Source of the DNA: Nereocystis luetkeana
Lineage: Eukaryota; Sar; Phaeophyceae; Laminariales; Laminariaceae
Direction: 5' to 3'
Assembly: GCA_031213475.1 (NCBI GenBank)
Contig: JARUPZ010000015.1
Location: forward strand, 8,274,528-8,338,527
Length of the DNA stretch: 64,000 nucleotides
In this document: in pieces, positions 27,801 to 39,800 of the stretch
Layout: each line of letters starts with the position of its first letter
Position numbering within the stretch: the stretch's first letter is position 1
The notes under the pieces: generated by a model
What the model was told of the DNA's origin: nothing
What the model saw: only the letters and a program-made list of their open reading frames with translations
Database searches by the model: none
Program-made: the position numbers and the translations under genes

Positions 27801-30800
27801 GTGCTGACCGTCTCATCAGAGCAACAGGCGGGGGCGGTTCGTTTGCACATGGTGAGGCGTTTTTTCCTTGGCCTGAATGTTGGCAGTTGGCCTCCTAGAC
27901 CTAGCGTTGTGCGGGGCTAAAGGTTATATCGCAGGCCGACAAAGAATCACATGACTTTTATGTACTTCGTATACAACGAACATAATGTACAACGCACAAC
28001 GTATTCCAACGATATATATATATATATACAAGGCGCTTCGCTCCGCGGGCGGCCTACGCCGCCCGCTACGCTCGCTCTGGAAGGAAAAAAGTACATCATT
28101 TTATGCGAAGTGACAGAGATCCACGATTGAGTTTAGGTCGTAATTGCAAACCGGCGACTTGATAATGCCAAGAGTCCCGCCGCCATGCTTCAGGAACAAA
28201 CAGCTCCGACGCCAGCTCGAATGCCACGTATGCGCTTCGCGTCGCGGATGTCGTACGTACGTACATACCCCAGGTAGGATACTGCTGTCTGTACTTATTT
28301 TCTTCTTTCGATATACTCTTATGTCTGTACTCGTATGTAGGAAGAAGGCGGAAGCACAGCACGGCACAGCAGCAAAAAAAATGAAAATGAAACCGAAAAC
28401 TCGGAAAGGGATAAAATCCTCGTCCCCTCTCGTGTAATAATTTTCTGCCTGATTGGAACACCTTGCACCCGGTCAAAAAGAAGAAAGAAAAAAACCGCAC
28501 AGAAGAGCTTCTCTCTCAGCCTCGTACGCCGTCTGCCCCTCTCGCGACCACCTCGCTACCGATTCGGTCCGGGTAAAGCTTTTATCACTCTCTGCCACAA
28601 TCAGCCCCGTCGGCCGCCTCGCGTGAAGCCCGGTGCTCACCGTGGCCGTCGTTCGCCAGCTCGATAACGTTGGTGTTCAAACTGCACACCTCCTTCTTTC
28701 AACTTCAGCGTGGTCGCAAAAATAAGCACCGCTTGAATAGTATATTGCCCTCCTGAACGACCTTTATAAACTCGTACATACTCTATCAACAATCATAAAT
28801 CGAAGCCAGACAAAGGCCGTTCATGCATCCCTCGTGTCTCGAGGCACACGCGACGCCTAGGCACGAAAGCGGCGACCGCGCTCCTTGCAACCCCCCCTCT
28901 ACCCGCCAGCACCCGCTGACACCTGCGACGGCGCCGGGCTCTCCCGCCGTGCCGTACTCGGAGTACACGCACGCACACGAAACGAAAGACGAAAAAAGGA
29001 AGAAAGGACGTGCCAACAGAAATGGAGAAAACCCAAGAACTGCTGGAAAGGTCCGGCAAGTAGTAATGAAAAGCTGCCTGATTGGAACACCTTGCACCCG
29101 GTCGAAAAGAAGAAAAGAAAAAAACCGCACAGAAGAGCTTCTCTCTCAGCCTCGTACGCCGCCCGCCCCTCTCGCGACCACCTCGCTACCGATTCGGTCC
29201 GGGTAAAGCTTTTATCACTCTCTGCCACAATCAGCCCCGTCGCCCGCCCCGCGTGAAGCCCGGTGCTCACCGTGGCCGTCGTTCGCCAGCTCGATAACGT
29301 TGATGTTCAAACTGCACACCTCCCTCTTTCAACTTCAGAGTGGTCGCAAAAATAAGCACCGCTTGAATAGTATATTGCCCTCCTGAACGACCTTTATAAA
29401 CTCGTACATACTCTATCAACAATCATAAATCGAAGCCAGACAAAGGCCGTTCATGCATCCCTCGTGTCTCGAGGCACACGCGACGCCTAGGCACGAAAGC
29501 GGCGACCGCGCTCCTTGCAACCCCCCCTCTACCCGCCAGCACCCGCTGACACCCGCGACGGTACCGGGTCCTCCCGCGATGCCGTGCTCGGAGAACACGC
29601 ACGCACACGAAACGAAAGAAGAAAAAAGGAAGAAATGGCCGAGAAAACAAAGAACTGCTGGAAAGGTCCGGCAAGTAATGAAAGGAGGCGGTTTGGAAGT
29701 GGGAGCTCTGAGAGGCCAGGGATGCACCAACCGAGCACGCTCAGGGGTTGTGATCTAAGTATGTAGTTCTATATAATATATTGATACATATCTATATATA
29801 TATTGATATGTATATAATGGGCAGTTCCTCAGTGCCCTTAATTAGCCCTTTTAGGAATGCAGTTTCGTTTTGGGGACAAACTGCTTCAAATTTAGGTGGT
29901 TTATCCTCAAAGCGGGACTGCAGTCCTGAAACGATTGAGGAGCCCCGTCATTCAGGGATACTTTGGCCAAAATATGTTACCCCTAGTTGCAACCTTAACC
30001 CCAAGCTACCGCCCCCCACCGCCGTGCTTGCTTGCTGCTGCTGCCACTACACACATAGTTCAGTGCAGCACCCCCTTTAGGAACATTGGGCGATTCCCGA
30101 GACATTCGGTAGGTATCATGGAACCGGCTGATGGAAATGATGGGCGAGATACGGCATTGCGTATCACCAAACACATGCGTTATCTTTCTTCGGCCGGTTT
30201 GTTTCTCTCTTTCTCTCAGCACCTTCCTAACCTTAAGTCACCCCCCCCTCTCCCATCGCCGTGCTTGCTGCCGCTACACTAAGCCACCGTCCTCCACCGC
30301 CGTGCTTGCTAACACTATGCTAAGCCACCGCCCTACATTGCCATGGATGCCGCCACGATAATGCGCGCATGCGCTGCAGACGGACCCGAGCGAAACCCTG
30401 CGCGCGATCGTGCCTGAATTCCGGCGTCTGGTGAATCATCCTGACTGGGGATCGCCACCCGCGGAGGAAGAAGAGGTGCGTGCTTGCATTCACTCGATTT
30501 GTTTTGTGTTTTCCAGTAAAAAATATTACATATACGTCCACTGTGAGGTCGACCGATCGAGTGGTTGATACTCAGCTTTGCAAGCTGAGTGTTACGTCGG
30601 CCGCGCGTGTTCTACAGCACGCTGTGCAGATTAGTTTTTTTGGTGTTCAGATTTGTTTTATTCCAACGGTCCTTACATTTCCGTCCAGAGCGGTATTGTA
30701 CAGTAGAGAGTATCACTTATTCGAGGTTTGGTCTGATTGGCTTACGGTCAGGGGTAGGATTGCTTTGACTGGCTTAGGATTAGGCTTAGGGTTAGGGTTA

Positions 30801-33800
30801 GTTCTAGTCCTTCCGTACACAGTGTGTCAACCGTTTTCTCGAATAACTGGTAAGCAACCCTCGTGTTTTTGTAGTATTTTTTTATGTTGTGGAGCTTCAC
30901 ACGGGAAAGCAATGTCGAACTTGAACGAAACTTGCTGCATCAATCGGCCACACGATGCAATCCCGGGCTACTGGAGTAGAGGAGTTGTAGTACAGCTGCT
31001 TCCACACCTCCCCGCAAACACACCCCAAGCAGACATGAGCCAGATAACAACCGGCGCAAGCGAATATCGGCTTGTCTCATAACCCCCCACCCCAGGCGCA
31101 TTTCCCTACCAGACATCAGACTGGCGACAGAAAATGAGCATTACTATCTGCTTTTGTTGCATTCCATGCCTTCCTTTGCCCTTTGGGGGGGGGTGTTTTC
31201 GTACCGTTTCTTCAAAGTACAGCTGCAAGCGCTTTTCCTAGATGGTTGATAGGGCTGCACTTATCTCGTGTTTTTCTTCGGTAGGGTGGGTAGGACCTAC
31301 CAGGGTAGTTATAATCTTATGAGGTTCCCCATCGAAAGAGATAGATACCTCTCACCCAACAGGTCCACCGTGATTGACTAAAGATTTTAGCGCAGCTCGG
31401 TGCACAAGCCCGTAGTAGGCTAGGTACCGTGAAGAGCTTTGAGTTCGTTCGCACAGGGCTACGATGATCGTTTTTCAGCGCTCGTATTATATACGAATAC
31501 AACGGTAGTAAGGATGCTATTGTGAATTAAGTCGAAGATTATTTTATTTTCGGAAGGCTCTTCTCTCTCAACCTTGGTCTTGTCGTTCGGTATTGGCAGG
31601 CAAAATTTCTCGATTCCGAAAAAAAAATCGAGCACAGTTGAAAACACGGTTTCATCCCTGGGCGAAATCGGTGTTCGTTTTCCGGTGCCTAACGAATGTT
31701 ATCGTAAAATGCGTATCGGGCACTAAGATACCTGGTACTGGGTAGCTTCTCAGCCGACGAGCCCCCCATCAGTGATGACATTTTTTGGCTGAAACGAAAG
31801 TGCGTATCCCTTACCACAGCACTGCTCATGGTTTGTCTATTTGAAGTTATGTTACCTGCGGCGCTCAGAAATAACGCCTCCCATCTCCAAACCGGACGAA
31901 GAAATGACGCTCGCTCTTTCCACGCATCCGACCGCCGGCGGCAGGAGGCGAAGAGAGCAGGCACCGACAACGCTGGGAAGGGGAGAATGGTGCGAGAGTC
32001 TCTTCGTCTCTGCCACCGACTCCTTCGACTGGCCGCCGCCGTTGATTCGGGCGGCGAAGGTGGTGAGGATTGTTCAGTACGTATCGGGGCTCCGTTGACT
32101 GCGGAACTACCCAATAGCGTCAGGGCCTGATCGGTGGTTTTCCAAATATGGTTCGCTACAAACCTACAGTAGTCCAGTAGATACAATTTGATGCAAAAGT
32201 CAGCTTTCTGGGCGAGGAATACTAGTAGAGCTCATGTTCGTTTGTTTTTTTTATCATCGAGGACTTTCACTTTCCAGCTTACTTCGTAGGAGGTTTAACC
32301 CTCCGCGATCTTCTGGACAAAAGCAGGGGGCTTCACCCTCAGCGATCTTCTGGACAAAAACCGTGGTCAGAGGTGTCGTCCCTCCTCCCCCTCCCCCCCG
32401 GTACGATGTGTGCCTTCATTTTTATCGCGCATAGGGTTCAGCATTCCCGGTGCTCGTCGATTTTCATCGAATGTTGCTAACTCACCCTCTCGCGCTTTCC
32501 GCCAATCAAATGTATTGCTCTTCAAAATTAGGCGCTACCTGTGCCATAGCATGCGTCACTCAATTGTTCCGCGCGGGGATCGGTTCCTCGTACTGTGGCG
32601 AGAGCTGTCGATCTCCGTCCGTGGATCTCTCTTGGTGTCGTTTGTTGAATCCAAGTTCGTCCGGGGACTGTCCTGGTGTGTTGGGTTTGTTGAACCTATC
32701 GGGACCGCGGTCCCGTTTCGGGGACAGACTACTCGAAAAATTGAGTGGTTTGTCCCCAAAAAGGGAATGCGGTCCTACAAGGGTTAAGAAAAACAAATTA
32801 TAATTCGTGCAGTTTTCCCCGAGGTGGTTTGTTCACACTCTCCGGGAAGATAATCGATACCAGGTGCCAGATATCAAGTTGATCTAAACTCTTCAAGGCA
32901 GATGTACTCCCGATATTTCTACTGATGATGTAGCTCATGTTGCGGGGTGGGACCCATCTAATCCGCATGATCTATGTAGCGCATGTTTGGCTGGGCTGGA
33001 TCGGTGCAATTAGTATGCAGATCCTGCACAACCTCTCACAACGGCAGATGAGGAAGGAACTGGATCATCTACTGTATATAGATAGATCATGATATGCCCG
33101 TCCAAAGTGAGGTGCTCTTGGGGACCGTGTCGCCGTTCGTTCCTCTCTCTATCCGCTGCTGGCTGAGAGTAAGGCAGAGAGTAACCCGAAGACAGGCTCC
33201 ATTGTTACTCCTAGTCGTTTTATTTCATTGACACACCCGATAAACACGCAACAGCAGTCGTCGTTTCCCGCACTTCCCAGCTTTACTCAGGCGGTACTTT
33301 TTACCCGCGTGGCCATTGGGCCTTCTGGACAAGCCGTGGTCGTAGGCGTCTACCGTGCCCCTGCCTTCATGTTTTTTTCGGCATAGGGTCCTGCATTATA
33401 TGTGTCCTGACATCTACGCCTCCGCTGACCTTTATCCTCCACACACAAGCTCACAACTAATATACCTCACTGTCAAACCTCCATGCAGCCTCTGGCACAA
33501 ATGGGAAGGAAGGCTCCCGAGAGGTAGGGAAGCGGACGGTATCGCCGACATCATCGTACTTCCACCAGCTGCTGGAGATAAGCGGCGTCCTTGTGGCGGG
33601 TACCCTCGAGTCTGCGTCCCCGACAGTGGACGCTTGCGCCAAGGCCGACGCTCTCACTCTCGTACCGTTCCTACGGCCGTGCCTCATACGGAGGGCGAAG
33701 GAATACGGCCATTCGGTGCCTTCCGCGGCAGCGGGGCAATGTGAGACTAGCTGGTTTTCTGTGTATTCATTGAAACTTGTTGTACCAGATATTTCGTGTT

Positions 33801-36800
33801 TCTCGTTGGGTATGAGCTGGCACCATCCTGTCCGTAAACATAGGGTACGGTTTGATTGAATCGTAGCATACAGGCGGTGCTTGTGTTCAGGGACAGGCAG
33901 AGTGGTGTCTCTTACCCTGGCGATGCCCCTGGGTTTTTCTGTCACCTTTCCGGTCCAGTCGTGTTCGAAACATGTATATATTGGTACATATTCACTACAT
34001 TTCGGGACAGAATGGTCCGGATCAGTCCCAATCAGCGCCTGAGGTCCTGCCGGGTGATATCAATGATTATGGTGATGAGGTTGGTTTACGGGTATGGTCA
34101 CGGATACACCAGGGATGCCGGTTGGTCAGAGTTCACTTCACGGTTGCTTCGCCCTGATCCTGGCCGGTCTGGTCCCAACCCTTATTTTGCATTTACGTGT
34201 TCATTTATTCATTCAGTTAATTATGTGTGCATTTATTTATTGATTGATTTATTGATTGGTCTAATGATTGAGCTTTTCTTCCGGTATGCTTGACATTACA
34301 AATGTTAATCGTTAATTTTTACTTATTTGTTTGTTTGCTCGTTAATTTCCATCGTATTTTTTGTATTCACGCCTCAGATCCGAGGTCACATAGCAGGCAC
34401 CCCCCCCCCCCCCCCCCCCCTTATACAATGGTTGGGTTGGCGTCGGTTGCCAACGACACTGTCAAACATGCCGCTCGACAACCAGGGTACCGCTTTTTTC
34501 TTTTTTTCTTTTTGGCGGCCGGTCATAGCTGGTTGTCGAGTTAGATCGTTTGTGCGAGGTGAACAACCTTTACTCCGCGCAAGTGGGAATGATCGTATCA
34601 CGTAGTGTTTATGGTAAGGCATCCAAGAGGCCGTTACATAGTGCTCTCATTGCTGTCTCTGGAAATGCGTACACCGGAAATTAAATTAACTCATTGAAGC
34701 TGTCATCCATATGCAAGTCCGCCTCAAAAGCGGTTCTTAGTAGGATGCAGCTCACCCTTTTCATGCGACTCGCCGGACACCTCACGGTGCTTCGCGCTTG
34801 GTACAAGCTCGGTGAAAACCCGACGTGCTCCGTCCCGGCATTGTAGGGATGCGAGAGTGTATTGTCATACGACTACGGCCATGAATGATATCGAGTACAT
34901 CGCTTCTATCAAGCACACACCCCTCCCCCCCGCTGGGTGAAAACCCGACATGCTCCGTCCCGGCATCGTAGGGACGCGAGGGTTTATGGCCATACGACTA
35001 CGGCCATGCATGAGATCGAGTGCATCTCTCCTATCGAGTACACCCCCCCCCGCTAGCTGGCTCGAATATTTGGGGTTCCCCACACCTACTCATGCATACT
35101 CTGCCAGGTGATACTGGGGGTGATGGTGGGAGCGGGGCCGGCGAAGGGATGGGGGGCCGCGAGAGCTCTGCTCGAGTGCTGCGCGCTCTCGAGGAGATGA
35201 TGTCGAGGCATTTCCCGATCGAGAACAGTCGGGAACCGGTCGAAGGGTCGAAAGAAGCCGCCGCGTTTGCGATGTTGCTGAGGGGGCTACTCGGCGCTTT
35301 CGTCAGGTACGACAGCTGGGAAGGTCAGGAATTTCCGCGTTCATGGGGGGACGGCAACTTCCCGCGCGCGCGTGCGGTGAAAGCTTCTCGTGTACTGTAT
35401 ACCTGGTTCCATTATATTCCAAACAGTAAGGCCATTATTGCGGTCCTATGTAGTACGCAACCGTTTTGTTCCCCCGGTCGCGAGATGCTTTTGCGTCTTT
35501 TCTACAACACCCTCCATTTTTTGTTTTTTCATCATCGTTCCATTTTTGTTTTTTTCAAGTAGTTGTGGTAGTCTTGGCTGGTGTGAGGTTTTTGCCGAGA
35601 GCCTGCAGGAGAAGACCCGCCCCACGGACTCATCCAATGGTTGAACACCTCGGACAGATCATCTACAGATTGATCGTGATCTAGATCGTTCAGGGCAGAT
35701 ATGTTCCCGATCTGTGTGATGTAGCTCATGTTGCCGGGTGGAACCCGTATATTCTGCATGATCGAAACCCTGCTCTCCTGGGTTGAGTCTGTGCTATACA
35801 GATCCCGTAAAAAGTATGATAACGGCAGGTTAGAATCTATCTGTAGATGATCTAGATCGCGATTTGTCGGACGTGGTTGCACTCTTGTTTTGCATTGATT
35901 TGTTTTCGTTCTGCCCGGGCGGTCGGTCGGTCATCGCAGATGTGGAGACCTCGGTCTGCTGGAGCTCCTGTTCGGCACGCTGGCTGAAGGTCGGAGGCAT
36001 CTTCATTACAGGTGATATAAGGAATACCGCGCCTGCGTTTGCGGTTCGGGGACGTTGTGCTAACCCACCACCTTGCTCGTGAAGGCACGGAAGGAAGGGG
36101 GGTACCGGTGTCCTCACGGGTGTCTCGGAAGTAGTCTTGTCATGCTAGCGCCTAGTAGCGGAGAGCAGGGGTTTGTTCTACGATGTTCATGACAGGTGAG
36201 ATACCGACTGCACGTCTGCTTGCGATGCAGGGATGTTTTCTATACCACCACCTTGCTCGTGAAGGCACTCATAGGAGGGGGGGGTTGTTGTCCTCACGGG
36301 TGTCCCGGGAGTACAAGGCGATGCCAGCGCCCGACAGTCGAGAGAGCAGTGGTGTGTGCTACAGCATATTCTCGAGCACCCGTTCCGCACTTGCTCGGGT
36401 GTATTCCTCCATGAAGAATTCCGTACCACAGGCGGTTGGCGTGGCGAATCGTAGCTGCCGACCCGCGCTTGGGAGGCGCTTGGTCTCGTAGCGCTGCCGC
36501 AAGAGCGAGTGGGGCAGTCTGGACTTTAGCACCTTGCAGCTTGAGTCGGACAGATAGGTCATGTACAAATAGATAATCTACAGAGATATCATCGAGACCC
36601 TAGCCATTATGAGATGTTCTGCAGGATCTGTGTGGGACAGATCCAACCCAGGAACCCTGCTCTAGATCGTGCAAATTATACGACTCCCAGGCGGCAACAT
36701 GAGCTAGATCATACAGATCAGGAGTATATGATATATCTGCCCTGAAATATCTAGCCCATGGACTGTGAGAATGATCTATCTGCTCTATGTCCGAGGTATG

Positions 36801-39800
36801 CAACGTTTCCGTTGACCGTCGAATAGTTGGTTCAGCCCGCCGGCCGCGATAAGGAGAATAATGGTAGGCCTGTCCCTTCGGAACCCACTTACAGCCTCAA
36901 CATTCTGTGTGTTACTGTTTTATGTCTCAGCTCTACAGCACGGTGAATCGGGATTGATGTGCCTCAGGCGTCGGTCGCTCGAAAGTGACGCGAGGCGAAT
37001 AGCTTAGTTGTCCATCGTTGATTTGCTATTTTTCGATGAAAGGCGCATGAAAAAGCACATTATCTGAATAACACTTCCATGCCGCTGTCTTCAGATGGGT
37101 TTCCAGGGCGTTGGATGCGTTTGTCTCGAGAGTGGACGTCGAAGCAGACGGCGTTGCGGAGGCCGTCTTCGGTTTCTGCCTCTGCAAAATATCGGATCAA
37201 AGGGTCCCCAACAGCGTCAAGGCCACGCTTTTTGACAAGGTATACCGTTTATTTTTCCCTGGACACTGTTCGGCAAGGTACACCCTATGTTGTACTTTAG
37301 GGCGTGTTGTGTTGTATGTACCTGGTATTCGTAGTGTTTTCAACCATTATTTTATTCTTCGGCCGTCAATTTTGTCCGGCGTTAGCCATGCTTGCTCGCC
37401 TGCTATGTCGTTGGTATATACATAGGAAGTAATATACAAGCAACCAATAGCTAAATGGTACCTCAAGCTAAATTATTTCCCGTACCCGACATCGCACGCC
37501 ACCTCGTGTGACCCCCGAACGGCTGTGAATCGTTTGGCCAACCGTGACTAAAACCCCCCTAGTGTCGGAACGCGCTGCGAGCAGCGGGTGAACGCGTAGA
37601 GTGCACTGCGAAAGGACCGACCGTAAGGTGGCCATACCACAGATATGTAAGCACTTTGAGTTGCCGCCTCCCGCTCCATCCCCCCCGATTGGCTCCTCGG
37701 ACGGCCTGGATATCAAGCTCCGTACAGCAGTGTGTTCGACAGGAGTAGATCGTTTGGTGGACACGGACGAGCCGAGTGCGGAAGTATTTCGGCCACGTCC
37801 TAGCTCTAACCCAGCGTACGATGCCGCTTCGTGATACGGGGGGCGTGGATGCCTCTAAAAATGAGCACCCGATCCATGATTGTTCCTGGGCTATTCACGG
37901 ATCGGGTGAAACCTTGCAGGGTCGGGTCTGGTCAGTCAGGGTGACCCGACCCGACCCGTGAGATTTTGAGCCCCTCCTGACCCGACCCGACTCGACTCGA
38001 AACGTGGGCATTCGAACACCTCCTGATCCGACCGAACCCGACCCGTGAGGTTTTAAATACCTGAAGGGCCGTAGATTTTTCGTTCAAGTACACCGATCAA
38101 AGCGTGTGAATCTTGCTACGGGGGGAAGCCTCTCAGGAACGAACAACCGTTTCGCGCTGAAAATTCACCTGTTCTGAGTTTTTTTCAAACTTGTTTTTGA
38201 CACAGGTGTGTCTTCCGATGGTGCGGCGATGCCCGGTAGAAGTGTCCCGGGCGCTGTACCTTTCAACGACAGCCGCCGGGAGCGCTTTCGACCCTGGCTC
38301 GAAGGGGGCGAAGACAGGCGTGCCCGTTCTGAGGCGCCTCTCAGCGGTGTTTGAAAGGCGCAGCAAGCAGACGGGCAAGTTTCTGGCCGGTCCGCTACTG
38401 GCGTCTTGCTGCTTCGCGCTTGTCGAGGTGAGGCGATGTATAGCATTTTTCTAGTCGGGAGGCTGCCTCATGTCGTTCGATCACGTTGCGGGCAGTCGCA
38501 ACGGCATTTTTCGGTCGGGAAAATGGTCTTCGGTTACGCTTGTGTTGGCAGTGATGGTAGCGGTGTTGATGGTGATGGTGTCGGTGTCTACTGTAGCTAC
38601 CGTTGCTATTGGTGTTGGTTCATGGCAAGTAGCCCTCAAAGTCGCCCGGGCTCTGCAGTAGCTCCATCGGCCTGGTTGACTACCTGCATCTTTGCCTGTA
38701 ACTTGTCGGGTTTGTGACAATGAGAGACCGAAGTTTTCCTGCGCTATTTGGGGTGTCGCAATTCCCCTCCGTAGGTTGATCGCACGTGTCACACCAGGTC
38801 CGATTGTTTTGTGCACAAACCAAAGTGTTGGGGTGTTTTTTCATGGTATCGTAGCGAAGGTGGCTCACTACCAATACCGCGTTGACATGACAATGCTTAG
38901 AGTAGCAAGACGATATGCAGCATGGTTGTCCCGAGTCGTTTGAGTTATATCTGTGCTCGCGAACAGTCGCCCTAGATATATCAGTGCCTAGCCAAGAAGA
39001 GTTGGTGCGTAACATGAAACATATGACAACGGCATCAGCAGGGGCGTGTATGCCCGTCGAAATGAAGCGATGTTTGGTCAACGTTTGCCCTGCATTCCAA
39101 AGCCATAGCTTCCTGCGTATGCAGTAACGCTGGACGACACAGCATTCAACTTACAGTAACTGTTTGGGCGCACGACTACCGGTACGTTGATTGTGTGTGT
39201 GCCGGGCCTTACGGCAACCCTCGCAGGCTTTGTACGAGATGCTAAGCCGCTCTCAACTGAAAGCTCTTGCGGACGAGGCATACGGCAAGGAAGACGCCCT
39301 TAAAGAAGTCACCAAAACCGTTGCCAAGGCGTGGAAGGCGGTTAAAGACGGCTACGCTCAGAACACCATCCCCGATCAGGTAACAGTACAACAAGAGGGC
39401 GGGTGTATCCGTATTGCTTACAGTAGTTTCATACGCTTACGTAGTGATGATGAAACCGTTGCTAAGGCGTGAAAGGCGATCAAGGACTGGGCACGTTCCG
39501 AGCACTATGCCGGGTCGGGTATGGTGTGATACAGTGCGACGGGTATATCCGAAGATGCTTGTGTAACACTCGCTCCCCTTAATGAACAGCTTGAAACTCA
39601 CGATACCCCTCTAATCTGCTCTGTTTACGTTCCTTTGCTATTTAATAAAAAAACTGCATCCATGTTTTTGAGGGGAAAATTCTTGAATTAGTGTAAGATA
39701 ATCCTGCATCAGTTGGGTTTTTACCGTGAATACGACCATACGTATTCGTACAGAAGTCATGTCAGCGTGGAGTGCAGGTACGTTGAGTGCGCGGCAGGGC

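Noticed and set aside
28786-29270. Paired minus-strand ORFs repeated at 28.8 and 29.4 kb
   Set aside because: They come from the 629-bp tandem duplication; no coding signature and no splice context.
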